Below, piece by piece: positions 36,033-47,336 of a stretch of DNA of 64,000 nucleotides (positions are counted from its first letter, which is position 1; every line of letters begins with the position of its first letter). The stretch lies in NCBI RefSeq assembly GCF_014621775.1, contig NZ_CP061204.1:826501-890500 (forward strand). The letters run 5' to 3'. The notes under the pieces are model-generated. The model did not search any database. It was not told the DNA's origin and saw only the letters and a program-made list of their open reading frames with translations. Origin of the DNA: Stenotrophomonas sp. 169. GTDB lineage: Bacteria; Pseudomonadota; Gammaproteobacteria; Xanthomonadales; Xanthomonadaceae. Both the position numbers and the translations under genes were made by a program.

Positions 36033-39000
36033 TCACCCAACATCCGAAGCGGGGCGCCACCAATGCAGCGTGGCGTCATGCACAGCGCCATCATCAAGCA
36101 GCCCGATGCGCAGGTCGGACTGCATGATGCCGTCAAGCACGAGCTGCGTGGTCGCATCTTCGCTTTGTTCAATCTGAATCACATACAGGCTGCCGCCAAA
36201 GCGATAGCGCAGGGTGTAGTGCGTCCATGCCGCAGGCAGGCAGGGCGCCAGTAGCAACTGATTTCCTTCGCGCTGCAGTCCCAGCAAGGACTCGGTCAGC
36301 AGCCGGTACATCCAGCCGGCCGAGCCGGTGTACCAGGTCCAGCCGCCGCGGCCCGTATGCGGGGCAACCGCGTAGACATCGGCCGCCAGGACGTAGGGCT
36401 CCACTTTGTAGATCGCCAGCGCCTCGGCATCCGCGGCATGGTGGATGGGATTGATCATGTCGGCCAACGACCAGGCCATCCGTGCGTTGCCCTGCTGCGC
36501 GAAGGCCATGGCCGCCCACACTGCGGCATGGGTGTACTGGCCGCCATTCTCGCGCACGCCGGGCACGTAGCCGCGGATGTAGCCCGGATCGGTGGATGTC
36601 CTGTCGAAGGGGGGATCCAGCAGCTTCACCAGGGCGGCATCGCGATCCACCAGATGTTCCGCCAAGGAGGCCATCGCGGTGTCGGCACGCTGCGGATCCG
36701 CTGCACCGGACAGCACCGACCAGCTCTGCGAAATGGAATCGATCCGACATTCATCGCTCTGTGTGGAGCCCAGTGGCGTGCCATCGTCAAACCACGCGCG
36801 TCGGTACCACTGGCCATCCCATGCATGGGCCTGCAGGGCATCGTGCAGGCGCTGTGCCTGCGTGCTGCAGTAGTCCGCGAAGGCTTGATCACCGCGGGCA
36901 TGGGCGAGGCCGACGAAGCGCTGCAGGGTGTCGAACAGGAAGAAGCCCAGCCACACGCTTTCGCCGCGCCCTGAATCGCCTACGCGGTTCATGCCATCGT
37001 TCCAGTCACCCGTTCCCATCAGCGGCAGTCCGCGTTCGCCAACGAGCTCGCAACCGCGGCGCAGGGCGAGCACGCAGTGCTGGTAGAACGGCTGCCGAAG
37101 CGGCGAAATCAGCGGCGTATCGTAATAAGACTCTTCGTCTGCATTGACCGGACGGCCTTCGATGAAGCCGACGACCTCATCAAGCACGCTCTGATCGCCG
37201 GTGACCTGCACGTAGCGGCAGGCGGCAAACGGCAGCCACAGGTAGTCATCGGAGCAGCGCGTGCGCACACCACGGTTCTGCGGTGGATGCCACCAGTGCA
37301 GCACGTCCCCCTGCGGGAACTGCTGGGCAGCGCACAGCAGCAGATGGGCGCGGCTCAATGCAGGATCGGCATGCACGGTGGCCATGGTGTCCTGCAGCTG
37401 GTCACGGAAGCCGAATGCACCACCGGACTGGTAGTAGCCGCTGCGTGCTACATAGCGGCAGCCCAGCGTCTGGTACATCAGCCAGCCATTCACCAGCACG
37501 TCCACGCTGGGGTCGGGCGTTTCGACCTGCACCGCACCCAGCAATTCCTCCCAGTGGGTGTGCAGCGCTTCCAGTGCATCGTGGGCGCTGCGGCTGCCCT
37601 GCACCGCGCGTGCAAGCTGCAGCGCTTCCTCGCGGTCCTTGCCCATGCCCAGGCGGAAGATGACTTCCTGTTCCTGGCCATCGTCCAGCACCACCGGTGC
37701 CTGCAGCGCCGCGCACGGATCCAGTCCAACGCCCAGGCGATCGGACAGGCGCTCGCGCCGCAACGCGGCAGGGTAGGCCACGCTGCCATTGCGGCCGAGG
37801 AACTCGGTGCGGCTGGCCGTGTGGCTGCCGTCGCGGGCATCGGTGTCGAAGAACGCGACACGACCGCTGAAGTCGGTGTTGTAGGGATTGCGTGCAGTCA
37901 GTGCGCCGGTCTCGGCGTCCTGCTCGCACACGATGTGCATCTGTGATTTCCCGCGGAGGTCTGCCAGCACCCACTCCACGTACCCCGTTGCGGACAGACG
38001 GCGTGCACGACCGGATACGTTGCGCAGCTTCAGCACCGAATACTTGACCGCGTCGCTCACGGCGACATAGATCCACAGGGCCGAGGCGATACCGTCTTCG
38101 GTGTGCTCGTACACGCTGTAGCCGAACCCGTGGCGCACACGGTAGTCACCGCGACCACGGCAGGGCAGCGGCATGGGCGACCAGACGTGTCCGGTCTCTT
38201 CGTCGCGCAGATAGAACGCCTCACCGCCGCTGTCCGACACGGGATCGTTGTGCCATGGCGTCAGGCGGAACTCGTGCGCGTTCTCGTACCAGGTGTACCC
38301 CGGCGCGCTTTCGCTGACCACGGTGCCCAGCTTCTCGTTGGCCAGGACATTGGACCAGGGGGCCGGCGTCGGCGCTCCTTCGCGAAGGGTGATGATGTAT
38401 TCGCGGCCGTCGGCCGAGAAGGCACCGATGCCGTTGTCCTGCAGCCGCCCCTCAGCGACGTCGCGGAAGGGGCTCGGCGCCGTGCCGATGACCGTCTCAG
38501 GATAGGAGGCGGTGTTGCCCGGATCCACCCATCCGGTCACCTCGTCGGCCGTCTTTGCCGGCGCGTCGATGACGAGATCAGGCGGCAGTCGGTCAGCGGG
38601 CTCGTGACGGCCGACCTGGGTGGCCAGCGTGCCACGCTGATCACTGATGATTACCCGCGCCACCGATTGCAGCAGCACGCGATCCTCCGCCGACATCTGG
38701 TGACCCGGCCGCACGAAGATGCCGCCGGGACGATCCAGCACATTGGCTTCTGGATCCGCCGAAATCATGCCCAGGATCTGGTCCTGCAGCAGCTGGCGAT
38801 AGCCCGGCTGGCTCTCGTTCCAGATCACCAGATCCGCACGCAGTCCTTTCAGGCGCCAATACGCATGCGCCTGCACCATCTGCCGCACCAGTTCGATGTT
38901 GTCGGCGTCCGCGATCTGCAGCAGGGCGATCGGCAGGTCGCCGGATATCCCGTGCCCCCACAGCCCCGACTGACCACGCTGGTTCTGTAGCAGGACGGCG

Positions 39001-42000
39001 GGGTCGGCACGCAGCAACGGGTTGGCATGCACGATCAGCCCCGCCAGCCGCTCGTACAACTGGGCATCCGTCTGCGAGGCATTGATCTGGCGGCGGACCA
39101 CTTGGCTGTGGGTCCAGGCGAGATCGAAGACGCGGTCAGCCAAGCGCCGATCCCGGTACTTGTCGACCAGCGCGATGCACGCATCACGATCTGAACCAAC
39201 GCCCTGCACCATGTCGACCATCACCGTCTGCCCAGGGGCCAGCTCGATCCGGCAGCGGATCGCCACGATGGGATCCAGCACCGAGCCTTCGCTGTCCGAC
39301 AGCGCGTCAACGGCCAGCAGCGCGTGCGGAGCACGCGGCGTGTTGCCCCGTCCCAGGAAGCGCGCACGGTCGGTCTCGTACGAGATCGCGCCGATGTCGG
39401 CATCGTGCACTGCCACGAGGTGGAACATCCACGGTGGGATTTCATCATGCGAGCGCGGTCGCCGCGTGCACAGCAGCGCCTGCTTGTCGCGCACGATCTC
39501 GGTCTGCACGAACAGATTGCTGAAGGCAGGATGCTGCTCGTCCGCCGCTGCCGGTGCCAGCACGACTTCGGCATAGGTGGTGATCTCGATGGTGCGGGTG
39601 TTCCGGCTGCGGTTGCTCAGGCGCAGTCGGCGCAGCTCGATGTCGTCCTCTGCCGAAATGGCGATCTCGAGATGGCTTTCGTAGCGCTGCCGGCGTCCAC
39701 GGAACTCCACCTTCGCGTCGGAGAAGATGGCTTCGTACTGGTCTACCGGCGCGCAGGTGGGTTGCAGCGAGGTCGACCAGAAATCGCCGGTCTGTACATC
39801 GCGCAGATAGCAGAAGGTGCCCCAATGATCGCGGGTGCCATCTTCGCGCCAGCGCGTGATGGACAGGTCGCGCTGCCGGCTGTAGCCGCCACCGGCACTG
39901 GTTACCAGGCTGTGGAAACGGCCATTGGACAGCAATTGCACGGCCGGCCTGGACGTGCCGGGGTTGTGGAAGATGCGCAGGTGCGTTTCGGTTTCCGCGT
40001 TCATGGCTGGCTCGCCGACACCCTCCGCCTGGTGTGGGTGGAAGATGCCGCTGCGTGGTACGCGCTCCTGCAGCAGCAGCAGCGAGGCCTGGAACTCCGC
40101 GTCGGCAACGAAGCGCTGCTGCATGGGTTGCTGTCTCAGCAGATACACCAGCGACAGCAGCCCCATGCCCTGGTGGTGTGCCATGAACGCACGGATCACG
40201 GCATGGTCCTGCCCGTGCGGTACGCGTGCCGGGGTGTAATCAATGGCCTCGTAGAAACCGAAATCGCTGCTGAAGCCCAGCGCGGCCATCTGCTGCAGGT
40301 TGAGGCAGGCAGCCTCCGGAGCGACCATCAGGGCCATCATGCTTGCGTACGGGGCAATCACCAGGTCCTTGCCAAGCCCACGCTTCAGTCCCAGGCCGGG
40401 TACGCCGAAGGCCCGGTACTGGTAGTTCATCCGTGTATCGACGGTGTTGTAGCCGGACTCGGAAATACCCCAGGGCACGTTGTGCTGTGCGCCGTAGGCG
40501 ATCTGCGCCTGGACGGCATGCAGTGCCGTCTGGTCCAGCAGCGTATCCGGGTAGCTCGGCATGACCAGCTGCGGCATCAGGTACTCGAACATCGAGCCGC
40601 TCCACGACAGCAGCGTGGCGTTGCCATTGACCTCGGTCAACAGGCGGCCGAGCGCGAACCAGTTTTCCTGGGGGACCTGCCCCTGCGAGATGGCCACGAA
40701 ACTGCACAGGCGTGCTTCAGAGGCGAGCAGGTCGTAGCAGCCACTGTCCAGGCGGCGTTCGTCGACGTTGTAGCCGATCGACAGCAGGTGCCGTGACCGG
40801 TCGTACAGGAAGGCCTGTTCCATCAGGGAGAACTGGCCCGCGACATGCGCCAGTCGTTCCATCTCGCGGATGGTCTCGCGCGCACGTGTGGCGGCGGCCG
40901 GGTCGAGCACCTGCGCGGCAAGGTCGCGCAGGCTGGGCAGTGCCGCGTCTGCGGGCATCGCCGTGCCGACAAAGTACTGGAGTTCCGCCAGCGCGTCGGT
41001 GCAGGCGTTGGCCAGCGCCGTGGGCCAATGCGGAACCGGGACGTCGGCGGGAGCCGCAGCAGGCCACGCCTGCGCAATCGCCTCGGCGTGCCGCGCCAAC
41101 GACGCCAGGCTGTCGGCTGCCGTGCCCAGTGTGCCGGGAGGCTGCTGCTGGACCTGCGTGAGCAGCGCACGGAACGTGCCGACCGCGGTGGACAGGGCGG
41201 CATTGTCCGCGTGGCCGGAAAGCCGGTCTTCCTCCAGCACGCCGAGCGTATCGGCCAGACCCGCGAAGGTCGCAGGGGCGAGCACCGGCGCATCCGCCAG
41301 CGCCAGCAGGCCCTGGCGCAGGGTCAGCAGGTGGCCGGCAAGGTTGCCGCTGTCGACGGTGGAGATGTACGCGGGAGGAAGCGGCTGCAGGGTGTCGGTG
41401 GTGTACCAGTTGTAGAAATGCCCGCGATGGCGTGGCAACGCGTCCAGCGTGGAGAACACCCGCTGGGTCCGCTCCAGCACCGTCCTGGCCTGCACATAGC
41501 CGAAGTCGTGCGCCGACAGGTTGGCCAGCAACGAGAGGCCGATGTTGGTCGGTGACGTACGTCGGGCCACCACGTGGGTGGGGTGCTCACGCACATTGTC
41601 AGGCGGCAACCAGTTGTCTTCTGCACGGACGTAGGTTTCGAAGAACGCCCACGTACGCCGTGCGAGCCTGCCCAGGAACGCGACCTGCAGCGTGGACAGG
41701 TTCGCGTCGCGGTGCAACGCCGGTCGACCGAGCCGCGCCATGATCAGCGGCGCACCGGCCCACAGGATCAGGAAGGGCAGGGCGACCCACAGCGCGGCAG
41801 GCTGCCGTGCGGCGATCACTGCGGCCAGGCCCAGCGATGCCAAGGCAACCGGTCCCATGCTGCGCAGCTCGGCCTGCATGCCATTGCCCAGGCTTCGCTC
41901 CACCTCGCTTGAGGGATTCCACTGCAGCAGATGGCGATGGCTGACCAGGCTTCGCCACAGCGTGCGGCCGATGGCCGTCAGGCTGAAAAGCGCTTCGTAA

Positions 42001-44744
42001 GGCAGGCAGGCCAGGTTGACCGCCGCGCGCAGCAGTTGCTGCGACGTGGCCTGGCCGAGGCGGACCAGATGGGCCTCCATGGGCATGTCCACGGGCATCA
42101 GGAACAGGTCACGCAGTGCAGGAATCAGCACCGGCAGCAGCCACAGGCTGATCAGCCATGCCGTCCATGCCAGCGGCGCCGGTGCGATGAACCAGCCCAG
42201 TACCAGCAGGACCGTCATGGCGATCGGCACAAGGCTGCGGCGCAGGTTGTCCAGCAGCTTTCCCCGTGACAACCACGACAGCGGATTGCGTTCGTAGCTG
42301 CCGTCCTTGCGCGGTACCCACGGCAGCAACCACGGCAACAGCTGCCAATCACCGCGGATCCAGCGGTGCCGACGCTTGACGTCGGCGGCGTAACGGGTCG
42401 GGTAGTCCTCGTACAAGCGCACGTCGCTGATCAACCCTGCCCGTGCGTAGCAGCCTTCCAGCAGATCGTGGCTGAGGATGCGGTTGTCCGGGAACCGGTC
42501 TGCCAGAGCGAGCTCGAACGCATCGACATCGTAGATGCCCTTGCCGACGAACGAGCCCTCGCCGAAGAGATCCTGGTAGACGTCCGACACGGTGCGCGTG
42601 TACGGATCAATGCCGCCCTCGCTGCCGAACATGCGGGCATAGCGCGAGCTGCGCCGACCGCCCAGGCTGGTGCCCACGCTCGGTTGCAGGATGCCGTAGC
42701 CCCGCACCACGCGGCGCCGGGTCGGGTCGAACTGGGCCTGGTTGAGCGGATGCGCCAGGGTGGCGATCAGTTCCCGCGCGGCATCGCGTGGCAGGCGGGT
42801 GTCGGTATCCAGCGTGATCACATAGCGCACGTCGGCCAGCACCGCGATCCTGCCGGTGACCTGCAGGAAGTCCTCCGTGGCGCCCTCGCGAAGCAGCCGG
42901 TTCAGTGCGGCCAGTTTGCCGCGCTTGCGCTCGTAGCCCATCCAGCGCTGTTCGCCGGCATTCCACTGGCGGGGGCGGTGCAGCAGGAAAAACAGGTCGT
43001 CTTCATCGCCATGGGCGTGTGTTGCCACGTAGCGCTGGTTGAGTTGGTGTATCAGGTGCGCGGCGCGTTCAAGCAGCGCCGCGTCCGACGGCAGGCTGGC
43101 CTGATCGGCGTCGAGGAAGTCGGTCAACAGTGCGAAATGCAGGTAGCGATCACGATTGGCGAGGAAGCGGACTTCCAGTGCTTCGACGAGGCTGTCCACC
43201 TCCTGGAGGCTCCCCAGCATGCTCGGCACCACGACGAGCGTGCGCGCCTGCGGCGATATTCCCGTCGAGTAGTCCATGCGGGGCAGCCGCTGTGGAGACG
43301 CCAGTACGGTGGCGGCCCAGTTGACCAGCACGATACCGAGCTCACTGAAGGCGAGCACGGCGAGCGTGGCCACCAACGCCAGCAACGCGCCGTGCAACGG
43401 CAGCGCGGTGGCCAGCAGGCCCCAGGTCAGCAGGCCGACGATGGTGGCGATCGGCAGCAGGTAGACGGCCAGCGGGATCCGCTGCGGTCGCAGGCGAAGG
43501 CGCTTGGACCCGGACAGGGTCTGCGAGAGGCGCGCTTTGAGTTGCGGCATTCCATCGTCAACAAGATAGAAGCCGACGTGGGAGCGGAAGTCACCTGGCG
43601 TCGTCTGCGCCGCGGCACGGGCCAGTTCCACCGCGCAGTCGGCGACGATGCGCTCGTCGATGCGCCCCAGCCGCGCGATCCGTTCGACGACGTGGCGATA
43701 GCTGTCGCGCGTGCTGAAGTCCATCAGCGGGTAAGTGCCTGCGGGATCCTGGCGCAGGCCGTGTTCGACCACGCTCATGCTTTCCACGAAGTCGCGCCAG
43801 TCCATCGTGGCCAGGAAGCGAAGGCTGCCGATGCTGTTGCTGATGGACACCTGGTCCGCCGCCTGCTGCTGGCTCTCCAAGTGGACCAGCTCTTCAGTAC
43901 GATGGCCCTCGGCGGCGGCCCACTGCTCCAGCCAGGTGATGGGCATGGCGAAGACGCCGCCGCGGCCCTGCAGCCCCCGTGAAAGCTCGGACACGAACGC
44001 GCCAGAGAGCGGCGGACGCGAGCGCGCCAGATCGGCGATCACCAGCACCACGTCCTTCGGGCTGGTCGCGGCGACCTGGTTCAGCCGTGCGGCCCAGGAA
44101 TTGGCCAGCCTGCGGTCCGTACCGTCGTGCACCACGCGCACGGCCATCCGTCGCAGGTTGTCGATCAGTGCCAGGCGCAGCATGATCGGAATCGCCCACA
44201 GCTCGCCCAGCTTCAACGGCGCGATCGTCTGGTACGCCGCGATGAAGCGGCTGAGGGTTTCACCATCGATGCGCCCATCACCGTGCGCGATGGCTTCCAG
44301 GGACAGCGCGTATACGCGCGGCAATCCTGCCGACGGGCCTTGGGTGAGCGACGGCAGCTGGCGGCTGTAGCCGGTGGGAAGGTGTCGGCGCGCCGTGTGG
44401 ATCTGCTCTTCGACCAAGTAGTAGTTGTCCAGCAACCACTCGCCCGCAGGCGTGATGCGCATCTCCTCCTGCACCATGGCCGTGAGCAGGTTGAAGGCAT
44501 CGGACAGCAGGCTCTCGTTCTCTGCAAGCCGGCCCAGCAGGCGTTCCTGGCTGGGGCGCGAGTGCACATCGTGCGAGCGGGCCAGTGCATGGCCGTGGCG
44601 TTCCATCTGCTCAACGTTGAACAACGACGCGCGGAGGGGCTCTTCTACTTGAATCGGCGTTCTGACGGTGGCTTGGCGCAAGCGGCGCCAGAGACGTCGG
44701 CGCTGGCGTGACCAGCGAGCGAGAACGCGCAGGACCTGAAGCAT
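36033..44744 (-). CDS. ndvB: Cyclic beta-1,2-glucan synthase (GT84/GH94)
   Basis: 2903 residues, the length of NdvB/Cgs enzymes. It is an inner-membrane protein that initiates, elongates and cyclises beta-1,2-glucan from UDP-glucose; the product is a periplasmic osmo-adaptation and virulence glucan. Membrane segments are visible at about 424-475, 836-880 and 964-1000. The glycosyltransferase lies between, with catalytic-type Asp in VITLDTDTRLP (about 643-652) and RRHRWIRGDW (791-800), a variant QxxRW. A glycoamylase-like domain includes FGFYEAIDYTPARVPHG. The C-terminal GH94 phosphorylase-like domain has the TGDWNDGMNRVG motif near 2577, controlling chain length. It is monocistronic and divergent from frmR. 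Some enzymes of this family make linear rather than cyclic glucan, which sequence alone does not settle. Confidence 0.95.
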   Translation of the reverse strand: MLQVLRVLARWSRQRRRLWRRLRQATVRTPIQVEEPLRASLFNVEQMERHGHALARSHDVHSRPSQERLLGRLAENESLLSDAFNLLTAMVQEEMRITPAGEWLLDNYYLVEEQIHTARRHLPTGYSRQLPSLTQGPSAGLPRVYALSLEAIAHGDGRIDGETLSRFIAAYQTIAPLKLGELWAIPIMLRLALIDNLRRMAVRVVHDGTDRRLANSWAARLNQVAATSPKDVVLVIADLARSRPPLSGAFVSELSRGLQGRGGVFAMPITWLEQWAAAEGHRTEELVHLESQQQAADQVSISNSIGSLRFLATMDWRDFVESMSVVEHGLRQDPAGTYPLMDFSTRDSYRHVVERIARLGRIDERIVADCAVELARAAAQTTPGDFRSHVGFYLVDDGMPQLKARLSQTLSGSKRLRLRPQRIPLAVYLLPIATIVGLLTWGLLATALPLHGALLALVATLAVLAFSELGIVLVNWAATVLASPQRLPRMDYSTGISPQARTLVVVPSMLGSLQEVDSLVEALEVRFLANRDRYLHFALLTDFLDADQASLPSDAALLERAAHLIHQLNQRYVATHAHGDEDDLFFLLHRPRQWNAGEQRWMGYERKRGKLAALNRLLREGATEDFLQVTGRIAVLADVRYVITLDTDTRLPRDAARELIATLAHPLNQAQFDPTRRRVVRGYGILQPSVGTSLGGRRSSRYARMFGSEGGIDPYTRTVSDVYQDLFGEGSFVGKGIYDVDAFELALADRFPDNRILSHDLLEGCYARAGLISDVRLYEDYPTRYAADVKRRHRWIRGDWQLLPWLLPWVPRKDGSYERNPLSWLSRGKLLDNLRRSLVPIAMTVLLVLGWFIAPAPLAWTAWLISLWLLPVLIPALRDLFLMPVDMPMEAHLVRLGQATSQQLLRAAVNLACLPYEALFSLTAIGRTLWRSLVSHRHLLQWNPSSEVERSLGNGMQAELRSMGPVALASLGLAAVIAARQPAALWVALPFLILWAGAPLIMARLGRPALHRDANLSTLQVAFLGRLARRTWAFFETYVRAEDNWLPPDNVREHPTHVVARRTSPTNIGLSLLANLSAHDFGYVQARTVLERTQRVFSTLDALPRHRGHFYNWYTTDTLQPLPPAYISTVDSGNLAGHLLTLRQGLLALADAPVLAPATFAGLADTLGVLEEDRLSGHADNAALSTAVGTFRALLTQVQQQPPGTLGTAADSLASLARHAEAIAQAWPAAAPADVPVPHWPTALANACTDALAELQYFVGTAMPADAALPSLRDLAAQVLDPAAATRARETIREMERLAHVAGQFSLMEQAFLYDRSRHLLSIGYNVDERRLDSGCYDLLASEARLCSFVAISQGQVPQENWFALGRLLTEVNGNATLLSWSGSMFEYLMPQLVMPSYPDTLLDQTALHAVQAQIAYGAQHNVPWGISESGYNTVDTRMNYQYRAFGVPGLGLKRGLGKDLVIAPYASMMALMVAPEAACLNLQQMAALGFSSDFGFYEAIDYTPARVPHGQDHAVIRAFMAHHQGMGLLSLVYLLRQQPMQQRFVADAEFQASLLLLQERVPRSGIFHPHQAEGVGEPAMNAETETHLRIFHNPGTSRPAVQLLSNGRFHSLVTSAGGGYSRQRDLSITRWREDGTRDHWGTFCYLRDVQTGDFWSTSLQPTCAPVDQYEAIFSDAKVEFRGRRQRYESHLEIAISAEDDIELRRLRLSNRSRNTRTIEITTYAEVVLAPAAADEQHPAFSNLFVQTEIVRDKQALLCTRRPRSHDEIPPWMFHLVAVHDADIGAISYETDRARFLGRGNTPRAPHALLAVDALSDSEGSVLDPIVAIRCRIELAPGQTVMVDMVQGVGSDRDACIALVDKYRDRRLADRVFDLAWTHSQVVRRQINASQTDAQLYERLAGLIVHANPLLRADPAVLLQNQRGQSGLWGHGISGDLPIALLQIADADNIELVRQMVQAHAYWRLKGLRADLVIWNESQPGYRQLLQDQILGMISADPEANVLDRPGGIFVRPGHQMSAEDRVLLQSVARVIISDQRGTLATQVGRHEPADRLPPDLVIDAPAKTADEVTGWVDPGNTASYPETVIGTAPSPFRDVAEGRLQDNGIGAFSADGREYIITLREGAPTPAPWSNVLANEKLGTVVSESAPGYTWYENAHEFRLTPWHNDPVSDSGGEAFYLRDEETGHVWSPMPLPCRGRGDYRVRHGFGYSVYEHTEDGIASALWIYVAVSDAVKYSVLKLRNVSGRARRLSATGYVEWVLADLRGKSQMHIVCEQDAETGALTARNPYNTDFSGRVAFFDTDARDGSHTASRTEFLGRNGSVAYPAALRRERLSDRLGVGLDPCAALQAPVVLDDGQEQEVIFRLGMGKDREEALQLARAVQGSRSAHDALEALHTHWEELLGAVQVETPDPSVDVLVNGWLMYQTLGCRYVARSGYYQSGGAFGFRDQLQDTMATVHADPALSRAHLLLCAAQQFPQGDVLHWWHPPQNRGVRTRCSDDYLWLPFAACRYVQVTGDQSVLDEVVGFIEGRPVNADEESYYDTPLISPLRQPFYQHCVLALRRGCELVGERGLPLMGTGDWNDGMNRVGDSGRGESVWLGFFLFDTLQRFVGLAHARGDQAFADYCSTQAQRLHDALQAHAWDGQWYRRAWFDDGTPLGSTQSDECRIDSISQSWSVLSGAADPQRADTAMASLAEHLVDRDAALVKLLDPPFDRTSTDPGYIRGYVPGVRENGGQYTHAAVWAAMAFAQQGNARMAWSLADMINPIHHAADAEALAIYKVEPYVLAADVYAVAPHTGRGGWTWYTGSAGWMYRLLTESLLGLQREGNQLLLAPCLPAAWTHYTLRYRFGGSLYVIQIEQSEDATTQLVLDGIMQSDLRIGLLDDGAVHDATLHWWRPASDVG

Positions 44745-44867
44745 GGAAGATCCTGATAGCGGCGACGATAACCGCGGAATGTATTCATTTGTTGCATGCG
44801 CAGGGGGATAGGGGTGTGACGAAGCGGCGCGCCGGGAGTGCCTTTGCGCTGAATCCGCGTCGCTGTG

Positions 44868-44886
44868 TATACTATCCCCCAGTATA
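44868..44886. promoter_or_regulatory. FrmR operator (inverted repeat with C-tract)
   Basis: TATACT-ATCCCCC-AGTATA, a perfect 6-bp inverted repeat round a C-run, 21 bp before the frmR start codon. CsoR/RcnR/FrmR-family sites typically pair AT-rich arms with a G/C tract. TATACT is also a good -10 box, so binding would block the promoter. Confidence 0.75.
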
Positions 44887-44907
44887 GTTCATCAGTCTGG
44901 ATCCGCG

Positions 44908-45183
44908 ATGCCGCATTCTGTCGAAGAGAAGAAAAAAGTGCTGGCTCGCGTGCGCCGGATCCGCGGCCAGTGCGATGCCCTGGATCGCGCACTGGAGGCC
45001 GGCGCCGAGTGCGCGCCCGTGCTGCAGCAGATCGCCGCCATCCGTGGCGCGGTCAACGGGCTGATGTCGGAAGTGATGGAAGCGCATCTGCGCGAAGAGT
45101 TCGGTCAGCCGGCAGCGTCCGATGCACAGCGCGCCGAGCGCGTGCGCGACATGAGCGCGCTGATCCGTTCCTATCTGAAATGA
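44908..45183 (+). CDS. frmR: Formaldehyde-sensing repressor FrmR
   Basis: 91 residues of the CsoR/RcnR/FrmR family, all-helical DNA-binding repressors. Sequence MPHSVEEKKKVLARVRRIRG is close to Escherichia coli FrmR. Pro 2 and Cys 35 are both present, the pair that formaldehyde cross-links in FrmR; His 60 is also kept. It lacks the extra metal ligands expected of RcnR. It heads the operon with frmA (88-bp gap) and fghA, and probably acts at the inverted repeat at 44868. Confidence 0.93.
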   Translation: MPHSVEEKKKVLARVRRIRGQCDALDRALEAGAECAPVLQQIAAIRGAVNGLMSEVMEAHLREEFGQPAASDAQRAERVRDMSALIRSYLK

Positions 45184-45211
45184 ACCTGGCCCGCCGCGCG
45201 GGCCCTCGTAA

Positions 45212-46381
<1,170 letters not shown>

Positions 46382-46432
46382 AGCGCGCGCCGGCCTGGCG
46401 CCGGCGCCTCCTGGACAATTGGAGACACCCTG

Positions 46433-47251
46433 ATGGAACGCATTGAACACCGCGCCTGCGCGGGCGGTTGGCAGGACGTATACCAGCATCGATCCGAGGT
46501 GCTGGGCTGCGACATGAAGTTCGCGGTGTACCTGCCCCCGCAGGCGGCGACGCGCAAGCTGCCGGTGCTGTATTGGCTGAGCGGACTGACCTGCAACGAG
46601 CAGAACTTCATCACCAAGGCCGGCGCGCAGCGCTACGCGGCCGAGCACGGCATCATCCTGGTCGCGCCGGACACCAGTCCACGCGGCGATGACGTGGCCG
46701 ATGCGGAAAGCTACGACCTTGGCAAGGGCGCGGGTTTCTACCTCAATGCCACCGAGGATCCGTGGGCGGCGCACTACCGGATGCACGATTACATCGTGGA
46801 GGAACTGCCGGCGCTGATCGAAGCCCATTTCCCCGCAACCGACCAACGGGGCATCAGCGGCCATTCGATGGGCGGACATGGCGCGCTGGTGCTGGCACTG
46901 CGCAACCCGGGCCGCTACCGCAGCGTGTCTGCGTTTTCTCCCATCGTCGCGCCCAGCCAGGTGCCGTGGGGCGAGAAGGCGTTCACTGCCTACCTCGGCG
47001 AAGACCGCAGCAGCTGGGCACAGTGGGATGCCAGTGAACTGGTCGCGACCGCCAGCGAGCGGCTGCCGTTGCTGATCGACCAAGGCGACGCAGACGAGTT
47101 CCTGGGTGCACAACTGCAACCGCAGCGCCTGCAGGCCGCCTGCGAAGCCGCGGGCCACCCGCTGCAGCTGCGCATGCAGCCCGGCTACGACCACAGCTAC
47201 TACTTCATCGCCACCTTCATCGGCGAGCACATCGCCCACCACGCCCGCTGA
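46433..47251 (+). CDS. fghA: S-formylglutathione hydrolase
   Basis: 272 residues of the alpha/beta-hydrolase esterase D family. It hydrolyses S-formylglutathione to formate and glutathione, completing the frm pathway. The nucleophile elbow is GHSMGGHGAL; the oxyanion-region YWLSGLTCNEQNF and APDTSPRGDDV are family hallmarks; Asp (DQGDADEF) and His (YDHSYYF) complete the triad. It starts 51 bp after frmA, with GGAGA upstream. The stop codon abuts a long hairpin. Confidence 0.96.
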   Translation: MERIEHRACAGGWQDVYQHRSEVLGCDMKFAVYLPPQAATRKLPVLYWLSGLTCNEQNFITKAGAQRYAAEHGIILVAPDTSPRGDDVADAESYDLGKGAGFYLNATEDPWAAHYRMHDYIVEELPALIEAHFPATDQRGISGHSMGGHGALVLALRNPGRYRSVSAFSPIVAPSQVPWGEKAFTAYLGEDRSSWAQWDASELVATASERLPLLIDQGDADEFLGAQLQPQRLQAACEAAGHPLQLRMQPGYDHSYYFIATFIGEHIAHHAR

Positions 47252-47329
47252 AAAAAAGGGGACGGAGGGGATTAAGTCGTTTCCGGCCTGACGGCCAGAA
47301 ACGACTTAATCCCCTCCGTCCCCTTTTTT
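47252..47329. repeat. Stop-codon hairpin family, copy 2
   Basis: The 78-bp hairpin starts the base after the fghA stop codon and ends 7 bp before the end of the convergent RIO gene. Arms match copy 1 (A6, GGGGACGGAGGGGATTAAGT, GTCGTTT), with one mismatch near the tip and a TGAC loop. It can terminate both genes. Confidence 0.9.
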
Positions 47330-47336
47330 GCATTCT